Source: Anthoceros angustus
Taxonomy: Eukaryota; Streptophyta; Anthocerotopsida; Anthocerotales; Anthocerotaceae
Length of the DNA: 64,000 nt
Reading direction: 5' to 3'
Assembly: GCA_010909165.1 (NCBI GenBank)
Contig: MU008165.1
Span: 1,178,001-1,242,000, forward strand
Shown: in pieces, positions 55,926-64,000 of the stretch
Position numbering within the stretch: the stretch's first letter is position 1
How the letters are laid out: each line of letters begins with the position of its first letter
Program-made: the position numbers and the translations under genes
Notes under the pieces: model-generated
The model's input: only the letters and a program-made list of their open reading frames with translations
What the model was told of the DNA's origin: nothing
Databases searched by the model: none

Positions 55926-58207
55926 TTTGTTTGTGAAATATAAACAGTTCAAATGCTACACCATCTAATAACTTGAATGTACACAAAATACTATACACCA
56001 TGAACATCTACGCCGTGTACCCATCATCCATCACACGCTTCCAAGCGTCATGGATGATTATTTTAAAGCAAATTTGATTTCAACATTTTGATTTGCTGAA
56101 ATCATGGGTTTCTAGGTTCTCATGCTCACTAATATTGTGAGACATCAAAATAGAAGTGTCCAAGTTGTGGATGAACACTTAGCATAAAAAAGCCCTTCTC
56201 TAGTGTGCTCTACACATGACTCAAGTACATCTGAAGCCATGGCATATAGCTAGCCACATGAACAAAATAACAGCTAGAATAATTGCCAACACAATAATCT
56301 TCATTTTGAAATTCTGCATCCACATTTTTTGACGTAGCTGTCTTCCTTGTCGTGAGAAGTTGTCAGCCTACAATCAAATGTATATTTACCTCAAAAGAAA
56401 ATTCTTTTGAGGTGTTATTGATACAAACTTCTCTATGTTCACTTCTATAGCAACTAGTATCACACCTAGGAAAGAAATCACTTGAAAAGTGAAGGAACCA
56501 AGACCTGAAAACGTAAGTTCTCTGTCTTATCAACAAGAAGCTCGATTTTTTCACCTCGATCCAAAACCTGTAAAACAAGGTATTTACCCAGACACATGCC
56601 AAGTCCAATAAAAAATCCATGCAAAGACCACCTTTAAAGGCATATTGGCTCAACTAGAAATTAAGTAATTCAGGGATAAAGTTCTGATCTCCCTTTATAA
56701 GCTCAAACAAAATTTTGTAGAATGATACACGTGGTAAAATAAAAGCTTATGATTTTGATTTAAAAGTTACAAACATGTAGTTTTTCATATCAATATTTAT
56801 TTCTTGTATGAATGAGTCGTATTTTATCAGTATTACCTTTTCAATATTATCCATCATAATTCCTTTTACTTCAGATACTTGTGCTTTTATTTTTGAAAGC
56901 TTATTTATTTCATCAGGATGATCCACACAATATTGCATATGCTCTCTTAGTTTACCTCTGCAACCAATAATTTCTATAATTAGGAATGAAAATGATATTT
57001 TTAAATTCTTATAAATGGAACATGTGTATGCTCATAAATTCGATGGCCATACCCAAATTCTTTATCCAAGCTATTTGCCATAGCCATATCTACCTTTCCT
57101 CCATAACGTCTTTTAAATTCTTCCTTTACTCGCTCCAGAAAAGCAAATGCCATTTGTCTTCCATACTCTTCATCAGCAACAACCATATACACTACAAATT
57201 TCCAGCACAAACAATACAATTAAGTTGATGTCCAAATTTATGTTTTCTTAGTACAACATGATTTCAAAGGATAGAAAGAAGAGATGCATACCATATCCAT
57301 CTTCAACAAGATAATTAAAGGTGTGGTGGTCACAAGTATAAGTGAACTTGTTATTATTTGGTGGTAATTTTGTAAGCATTGTATTGCTAATTGACTAAAA
57401 TTTCGGAAAAGGCAGAATACTCGGCTAATCTTGTGTTACCCTTGCTACAAAGCTATATATCAAAGATTGACCTTGAGAGCCCATGATTTTTTCCCTTATT
57501 TATTTCATACATGTTCTATTCATCTTCACCATCACAAATTGGTAGATCATGACTCATTGATTATGCTTATGGCAACATGTGTACTGAATATTTATATTTT
57601 GAAATTCTTAGCTCCTAGTCAAACATATGATTTAGATCCGTTGATTATTTGAGACTAAAAGTTGTAGGTATTTTGTCGGTTCTTGCATCACATTTTATAC
57701 TCACACTTATGAAACTTGTCTTCACTATGCATAAAGATATCAATATAAAACTAAAATTCATAATTATTTTGTCCATCATTTCCATCACATTTTATATCAA
57801 CACTAAAACTCAAACTTTTTTTATTAATGTATAAAGATATATCAAAATTTTGGATTAGCGTAATCGCTTGAAATATATTTAGCGTAATTTGAGTGATCCA
57901 CTAGTGTTTCAAAAACGTCTCTAGTCATTATGATCCATAAAAGGTTTTGGAGCCAAAACATTTTATGCACTTGATGCTCCCAATAATTTAGTCATTGCAT
58001 AATTAGTTTCTCACTTGTCTTGGTTTTTCTTTCTAAAAGCTTTGTTTGCTGCAATAAGCAACCACTTATTGAGTAATCTAACAAGAGTAAATATTAGTTA
58101 TCCAATTACCAATCTAAACCTCAAAAGAAAGTTAAAAGGTTGCAGAAATATTTCCATATAGGTAATTATGTTAGGGTTTTATTTTGAGTCATTGTGTACA
58201 CATTCAG
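55926..58207. repeat. 2.28-kb tandem duplication unit 1 (carries VAMP72 copy 1)
   Basis: Unit 1 runs from the TTTGTTTGTG at 55926 to the same word at 58208, where unit 2 begins; the right end of unit 2 is again TTTGTTTGTG (60472). The 10-bp word at each boundary is the joint. It includes the VAMP72 gene and about 700 bp of its upstream DNA. Confidence 0.9.
56221..57484 (-). CDS. VAMP72: VAMP72-type R-SNARE, copy 1
   Basis: Minus-strand exons 57484-57292, 57191-57053, 56957-56837, 56567-56505 and 56367-56221; about 220 residues, normal for VAMP72. It contains an N-terminal longin domain ([35 protein letters not shown]), then an R-SNARE helix ([40 protein letters not shown]) with the central arginine, a basic stretch [14 protein letters not shown] and a C-terminal anchor [23 protein letters not shown]72 proteins drive secretory and endosomal vesicle fusion at the plasma membrane. 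Exons 2-5 are intact. Exon 1 has three 1-base deletions relative to copy 2 (CCCTTG for CCCCTTG, TTCGGA for TTCCAGA, AATTTTG for AATTTTTG), which shift and then restore the frame. Confidence 0.85.
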
Positions 58208-58506
58208 TTTGTTTGTGAAATATAAAGCAGTTCAAATGCTACACCATCTAATAACTTGAATGTACACAAAATACTATACACCATGAACATCTCATACGCC
58301 GTGTACCCATCATCCATCACACGCTTCCAAGCGTCATGGATGATTATTTTAAAGCAAATTTGATTTCAACATTTTGATTTGCTGAAATCATGGGTTTCTA
58401 GGTTCTCATGCTCACTAATATTGTGAGACATCAAAATAGAAGTGTCCAAGTTGTGGATGAACACTTAGCATAAAAAAGCCCTTCTCTAGTGTGCTCTACA
58501 CATGAC
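57485..58506. other. Upstream region of VAMP72 copy 1 and 3' flank of copy 2
   Basis: AT-rich, noncoding; 57485-58207 recurs as 59747-60471. It should contain the promoter of copy 1. No transposon protein. Confidence 0.6.
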
Positions 58507-60471
58507 TCAAGTACATCTGAAGCCATGGCATATAGCTAGCCACATGAACAAAATAACTAGAATAATTGCCAACACAATAATCTTCATTTTGAAATTGCAT
58601 CCACATTTTTCGTGTCTTCCTTGTCGTGAGAAGTTGTCAGCCTACAATCAAATGTATATTTACCTCAAAAGAAAATTCTTTTGAGGTGTTATTGATACAA
58701 ACTTCTCTATGTTCACTTCTATAGCAACTAGTATCACACCTAGGAAAGAAATCACTTGAAAAGTGAAGGAACCAAGACCAAGCGTAAGTTCTCTCTTATC
58801 AACAAGAAGCTCGATTTTTCACCTCGATCCAAAACAGCAAAACAAGGTATTTACCCAGACATGCCAAGTCCAATAAAAATCCATGCAAAGACCACCTTTA
58901 AAGGCATATTGGCTCAACTAGAAATTAAGTAATTCAGGATAAAGTTCTGATCTCCCTTTATAAGCTCAAACAAAATTTTGTAGAATGATACACGTGGTAA
59001 AATAAAAGCTTATGATTTTGATTTAAAAGTTACAAACATGTAGTTTTTCATATCAATATTTATTTCTTGTATGAATGAGTCGTATTTTATCAGTATTACC
59101 TTTTCAATATTATCCATCATAATTCCTTTTACTTGAGATACTTGTGCTTTTATTTTGAAAGCTTATTTATTTCATCGGGATGATCCACACAATATTGCAT
59201 ATGCTCTCTTAGTTTACCTGCAACCAATAATTTCTATAATTAGGAATGAAAATGATATTTTAAATTCTTATAAATGGAACATGTGTATGCTCATAAATTC
59301 GATGGCCATACCCAAATTCTTTATCCAAGCTATTTGCCATAGCCATATCTACCTTTCCTCCATAACGTCTTTTAAATTCTTCCTTTACTCGCTCCAGAAA
59401 AGCAAATGCCATTTGTCTTCCATACTCTTCATCAGCAACAACCATATACACTACAAATTTCCAGCACAAACAATACAAGTAAGTTGATGTCCAAATTTAT
59501 GTTTTCTTAGTACAACATGATTTCAAAGGATAGAAAGAAGAGATGCATACCATATCCATCTTCAACAAGATAATTAAAGGTGTGGTGGTCACAAGTATAA
59601 GTGAACTTGTTATTATTTGGTGGTAATTTTTGTAAGCATTGTATTGCTAATTGACTAAAATTTCCAGAAAAGGCAGAATACTCGGCTAATACTGTGTTAC
59701 CCCTTGCTACAAAGCTATATATCAAAGATTGACCTTGAGAGCCCATGATTTTTTCCCTTATTTTATTTCATACATGTTCTATTCATCTTCACCATCACAA
59801 ATTGGTAGATCATGACTCATTGATTATGCTTATGGCAACATGTGTACTGAATATTTATATTTTGAAATTCTTAGCTCCTAGTCAAACATATGATTTAGAT
59901 CCGTTGATTATTTGAGACTAAAAGTTGTAGGTATTTTGTCGGTTCTTGCATCACATTTTATACTCACACTTATGAAACTTGTCTTCACTATGCATAAAGA
60001 TATCAATATAAAACTAAAATTCATAATTATTTTGTCCATCATTTCCATCACATTTTATATCAACACTAAAACTCAAACTTTTTTTTATTAATGTATAAAG
60101 ATATATCAAAAATTTTGGATTAGCGTAATCGCTTGAAATATATTTAGCGTAATTTGAGTGATCCACTAGTGTTTCAAAAACGTCTCTAGTCATTATGATC
60201 CATAAAAGGTTTTGGAGCCAAAACATTTATGCACTTGATGCTCCCAATAATTTAGTCATTGCATAATTAGTTTCTCACTTGTCTTGGTTTTTTCTTTCTA
60301 AAAGCTTTGTTTGCTGCAATAAGCAACCACTTATTGAGTAATCTAACAAGAGTAAATATTAGTTATCCAATTACCAATCTAAACCTCAAAGAAAGTTAAA
60401 AGGTTGCAGAAATATTTCCATATAGGTAATTATGTTAGGGTTTTATTTTGAGTCATTGTGTACACATTCAG
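58208..60471. repeat. 2.26-kb tandem duplication unit 2 (carries VAMP72 copy 2)
   Basis: Near-identical second unit. It is 18 bp shorter, mostly through lost CAG, CTG, CCAG and homopolymer bases in the SNARE half, while unit 1 shows the losses in exon 1. Confidence 0.9.
58507..59746 (-). CDS. VAMP72: VAMP72-type R-SNARE, copy 2 (frame broken in 3' exons)
   Basis: Exon 1 (59746-59551) and exon 2 (59450-59312) are intact and give an unbroken longin domain through [20 protein letters not shown]. Exon 3 has lost AG at its acceptor (GCAGGTAAAC for GCAGAGGTAAAC) and one A in an A run. Exon 4 (about 58836-58778) has several deletions, and exon 5 (58641-58507) lacks 12 bases relative to copy 1, including the CAG in AACAGCTAG and the CTG in ATTCTGCATCC. 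As written it would not make the SNARE helix. Because the lesions are nearly all at CHG or homopolymer sites, they may be sequence errors; then both copies would be functional. Confidence 0.75.
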
Positions 60472-62694
60472 TTTGTTTGTGGTGAATTTAATTTTTATTT
60501 ATGATGTTCCATAATACATAAAAGCTAACTTATGAAGATTCTGAAGGCAAGCGAGACGAAGAGGACTACCCACGTAGACAAGTGCAAATGAGGCACAACT
60601 TGTGGATAACCTCTGTAGCAACTAATACATTAGTCACTAATTCATTAGACTTGCAACATGCAAAAGGCTGCAAATCACTCCACAACATCCTTAAAGAAGG
60701 GATATGGTATGAGGATGTGGCGAAGCCGGGATACACTGGGCAAGAGATCCCACAAGTATGAAATAAGCTATGCCTATCATGAGGAAGAAGCCAACTAAAC
60801 TAAAGGGTCTCCTTGATAAGGTGGATATTGTAGCTCAGCTGGGTTTCTTGTACATCTGCAAATGGTTTTTTTACTTTCTTTATGTAAAGTGATATTCTGT
60901 TAAAAAAAAGTTGGATATTGTAGCTAAACTCGATCATAACCATCTTGTTCAATGGGAGACCCATTGCCATGCTTCACAATATTGTGTGAAGACCAGGTGC
61001 CTTGATGGCTAGGATCTTATCGAGACGTCGAGGGAGAACCCATGAGCCCATCTTTCACTCAATAGTACGCTTCATGCTTCCTCAATCATTTATATAAATC
61101 ATAATAAATTCATAAATATCATATATTATTTTAAACAGAATATGTGAGTAGCTCTCAATGTCCCTTTTCGGACAATTTGCAACACTCCAATAACAATTCA
61201 TGGAAAGGACGCTTGGCTTGACAACAATCTTTGGAAAGAATGCTCTCCCGGAGGCTGGGCAGCCACAGTTTAGCAAACTAGCTAGATGTAAGCACATGAG
61301 ACAAGTGCTATAGAGTGTGATGAAAGTTCTCCTCCCTCGTTGAGATGACAAAATAATTCTTGTGCCGATTAGAAGTCGCTAAGTTTGGAGGTCACCTCCA
61401 CTACCGCTTGCCAGCCTCCAGTTATCCGTGACGCATCTTCCTCTACCTCCGTGGTTTGTAGGCCGTTTATTCTTCCTGCATATGACATTGTGGGTGCAGT
61501 AGGTGACTTTAGGTAGGGAGCTTATTTTGCTCCTCTTCACCTCGACCCCTGGTCCCCACTGGTTGTCCCCTCCTAGATGGGCTTTTCCCATCGTTTTTTC
61601 ACCTCAATAAAATCTACCTGTTATCCAAGGAGACCACTGGTTGCAAACTCTCAGAAATGGAGATTGAGACAGTTCAGGATATAGTCTAGGACTCTTTTGC
61701 ATCAATGTAAATTGTTGGGTTATTACCTATATTTGAATTATGAATGATAAAATGAGATTATTAAATGACCAAATAGGAAAGGGATACTTGACAGAGATAT
61801 GTACTTGACTGAGGAGTTATATGATATAAGGAAATATCCAAAGAAATATAGCTCTTTAGAGAACTAAAGCTAGATAATGAATGGGACGGCGACTGCAGAA
61901 CTTGCCGGAACGCCGGTGCCTCACGGGACTGCGCTAAGAATTGCGCCATCACCCGGGAGCCGTGAGGGCATTTGGAGCCGGGACGCTACCCCGGGCAGCA
62001 GCCTCTGCCGCTCGCACAACTCCGCTGCCAAAGAGAAGCCGCATCCCACGCATCTCCACCAGCAGCCATTCCTGCGCTACTCCTCGCTCCACTTCCACTG
62101 CGAGCCCAGCCTTAAGTGCTAGGTGATGACATCCATGACTTCTGTGTGCCTGTCCGACCCCTGCCGTATGTCTAGCTTGACCAAGGAGTGACGGCCAACC
62201 TGAGTCCGGAAACTCGAGTAAGGAAAAACCTACCCTGACTGGGTTGAACATGTTCCACTCACCTAATATATATATTTATTGAGATTATCTAAGCTTTGTA
62301 AGTAAATAAAACATTACACTCGTACTTAGCACCGGAGGACCTAACGCAAGAAAACAGCAAAACCAAATCCGCAAGAGCCCCGGAGCAAAAAAGGGGACAA
62401 AATGGAGGGGAGGAGTTAGGTGCCACACCTAATGTGTGCAATGGGATGTGCACATCATTAGTGTCTTCTATATCCGCATCTATTATTTAATATTAATTTT
62501 CTATAAATCTTAATATATATAATACCTAATATCTAATATTCACTGCCTGTTGTAGTTTGATTGTATATGCAGCTTCTATGTTTGAAGTTATTAGTATATA
62601 ATGGAGTTTCATGGTTGTACAATTACAAAGTACTCATTCTTCTAGTGTGTTGGAGTTAGACAATACATGTGTGGCTGCATGCTTAAAGTGAATT
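60472..62694. other. Mostly noncoding region upstream of the SRR1-like gene
   Basis: I recognise no gene. A retroelement tail lies at 61440-61620 (listed). A GC-rich island at 61880-62130 (frame MNGTATAELAGTPVPHGTAL) stands out in AT-rich DNA, but no family could be assigned. AT-rich sequence follows. Confidence 0.45.
61440..61620 (+). mobile_element. Older, diverged retroelement 3' tail
   Basis: GTAGGCCGTTTATTCTTCCT, then GACATTGTGGGTGCAGTAGG and TGACTTTAGGTAGGGAG, align in order with the tails at 45355-45520 (GTAGGCCATTCAATCTCCCT, AACATTGTAGGCGCTGTAGG, TGACTTTAGACACAGAG). Both continue into a pyrimidine-rich 'TTGACCCTTGGGG / TCGACCCCTGGTCC' stretch and AATAAAA. It is a second, more diverged member of the same family. 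Confidence 0.6.
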
Positions 62695-63474
62695 GTGGAT
62701 GTAAAACGTACTTGTTGTGGTGATCAACCTACATTACTTGAGTCTTGCGATACTCCTGAATCCATGTCAATGGAGAAAAATGAGTTAAGAAAAGTGAGAT
62801 CTAAAGATAGCGCTAGGCAAAAAGTAGAATTACTAGCAGTATGTAAGGATGTAGAAGAACAAGTGGCATCGTCTCTGTTCTTCAGGAAATTTTGTGGGCA
62901 AATGCAAAGCAGTTTACGACTGCATCTTTCGATATCGAAGCAGATTGTATTATATGGAATAGGGGATTTGACGACTAATGAGCAAGCACGGTACCAGCTG
63001 GCGCTTACATTGTTGATAAAGAAAACTCTTCCACATATCGAAAAAATTGTGATTTATGACCCTATATTGGATAATTTTCAACGATCAGTGCTGAAAGATC
63101 TGGGGTGCTCCACACTGAAAGATAATTTTTTGGGAGATTTAACTTTCTCTGTGCCCACCATTTTTTATATGCCACGTTGTCCCTTCTACATTTGTGAAGC
63201 TACTATAAGGTCCAACATACAACTCGCATTCTCAGGCCAAGCTGTGTTTTTGGGCACTAGCCTAATAAGATATTGTGAAGGTTGGTCACAATCAAATGTG
63301 TATACGAACAAAATACATACAAATATTTCATTAATGTCCAAGTTTGTACAAGAATATCCAATTGATAGCTTGGGATTCTCGTCATCTTTGCATGCAGCTT
63401 TCAATAAAACCACTTGGTATTTCTTCCCATCTTTTCCTTTATGTATGCAACTGAATCATTCGAAAAAACAATGA
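62695..63474 (+). CDS. SRR1-like domain protein
   Basis: An open plus-strand frame ends at TGA 63474. The first in-frame ATG is 62764 (MSMEKNELRKV), giving 236 residues; an upstream exon may be missing. The domain core reads QIVLYGIGDLTTNEQARYQL, IEKIVIYDPILDNFQRSVL, LGCSTLKDNFLGDL and TIFYMPRCP, then AVFLGTSLIRYCEGW and AAFNKTTWYFFP at the end. This is the SRR1 family pattern 'IVxYGIGxxxxxxxxRYQLAL...YDPxxxxxExxxLxxLGCxxLxxNxxG...TxFYMPHC...W.FF'. In Arabidopsis SRR1 takes part in phytochrome B signalling, clock function and flowering time; its biochemical activity is unknown. The length is close to the 270-odd residues usual for the family. No intron is visible. Confidence 0.8.
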   Translation: MDVKRTCCGDQPTLLESCDTPESMSMEKNELRKVRSKDSARQKVELLAVCKDVEEQVASSLFFRKFCGQMQSSLRLHLSISKQIVLYGIGDLTTNEQARYQLALTLLIKKTLPHIEKIVIYDPILDNFQRSVLKDLGCSTLKDNFLGDLTFSVPTIFYMPRCPFYICEATIRSNIQLAFSGQAVFLGTSLIRYCEGWSQSNVYTNKIHTNISLMSKFVQEYPIDSLGFSSSLHAAFNKTTWYFFPSFPLCMQLNHSKKQ

Positions 63475-64000
63475 GATGAAGAATTGATAGGAGGGAAGGA
63501 TAACTTTGGAGGAGTCTGATGGCATGGCCTCTAGCGCGAGGCATGTCAGAGGCGGAGTCAGAAGCCTCTACCGAGGAGGAGGAACCCCGCCGCAAAAAAA
63601 AGAAGAAGAAGCTAGCGGTAAAACGGAAGTCTGCGTGAGGAAATTCAAAGCCGAGAGCAAAACATTTTGCTAGGAGTTGAGTTTTGAAAGAGGAAGACAG
63701 TTGAAGAAGTTGAAAACACCCTTAATCAATTCGTTAAGGAACTTCATTCTAAGAGGACGATTTCTATGAAGGCATGAGGAATGATGGAAGTTACACCTGA
63801 ATGCAAAATTGAAGTACATTAAGAAACTGGGGTCCGAGAGAGTTGGCTTAAAGTACAGAAATAGATGGGAACTCGCTATCGAGCGGAAGAGTGTTGAGAA
63901 GGCAAGGATGACACTACAATCCGATGGACCAAATTGGAGTACAATAGGAATGCGTTGCGTGACCCTTTGCAAAGAACAAAGCGTTGGTGGTGGCATTGGT
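63475..64000. other. Window end, unassigned
   Basis: Contains a Lys-rich stretch (CGCCGCAAAAAAAAGAAGAAG at 63590, RRKKKKKKLAVKRKSA in one frame) and fragments of frames (WELAIERKSVEKARMTLQSD on the plus strand at about 63865). It may be a separate gene or element that continues past the window; not recognised. Confidence 0.35.

Noticed and set aside
61877-62126. GC-rich island as an organelle DNA insertion or a gene
   Set aside because: No rRNA, tRNA or known organelle protein could be recognised, and the frame lacks motifs; left unassigned.
62695-62763. Start of the SRR1-like protein at 62695
   Set aside because: That codon is GTG; the first in-frame ATG is 62764, and an upstream exon is equally possible.

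Overview
The window is nuclear DNA of a land plant. Spliced GT-AG genes with short introns (mostly 60-150 bp) encode plant-type proteins: plastid biotin carboxylase, two-helix HMG-CoA reductase, VAMP72, AP-4 mu and NBP35. The short introns and compact spacing suggest a bryophyte-grade plant (moss, liverwort or hornwort), but I cannot fix the species. No rRNA, tRNA or CRISPR array was seen.

Layout. 0-6 kb: last exon of a Mini-RNase III gene, a lone first exon of COP9 signalosome subunit 2, one complete and two broken copies of a small LEA gene, and a CYP85-clan cytochrome P450 whose last exon is missing. 8-17.5 kb: ordinary genes, namely HMG-CoA reductase, TIM44 and the 16-exon biotin carboxylase of plastid acetyl-CoA carboxylase. 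17.5-25.3 kb: accessory DNA with nested tandem duplications, a bacterial-type double DUF433 gene, a PPR remnant and a duplicated 3' end of the biotin carboxylase gene. 25.4-32.6 kb: a complete 13-exon AP-4 mu gene, a small membrane-protein gene divergent from it, and an NBP35 gene interrupted by about 1.75 kb of duplicated neighbouring sequence. 33-53.6 kb: a mosaic of trinucleotide arrays, a multi-hairpin repeat, decayed reverse-transcriptase elements and pieces of NBP35 and PP2C genes, often joined at 5-10 bp of shared sequence. 53.6-60.5 kb: the parent PP2C-like gene, which has lost conserved metal ligands, and a 2.3-kb tandem duplication carrying VAMP72. 60.5-64 kb: an older retroelement tail and an SRR1-like gene.

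The genes do not form one pathway. They are housekeeping genes of membrane traffic (AP-4 mu, VAMP72), Fe-S assembly (NBP35), mitochondrial import (TIM44), and lipid and isoprenoid synthesis (biotin carboxylase, HMGR, P450). Three themes stand out: a probable horizontally acquired DUF433 gene, a chain of microhomology-joined rearrangements, and repeat copies that differ mainly by small indels at CAG/CTG/CCG sites. The last looks like a long-read base-calling artefact at methylated CHG sites, so several apparent frameshifts may not be real.
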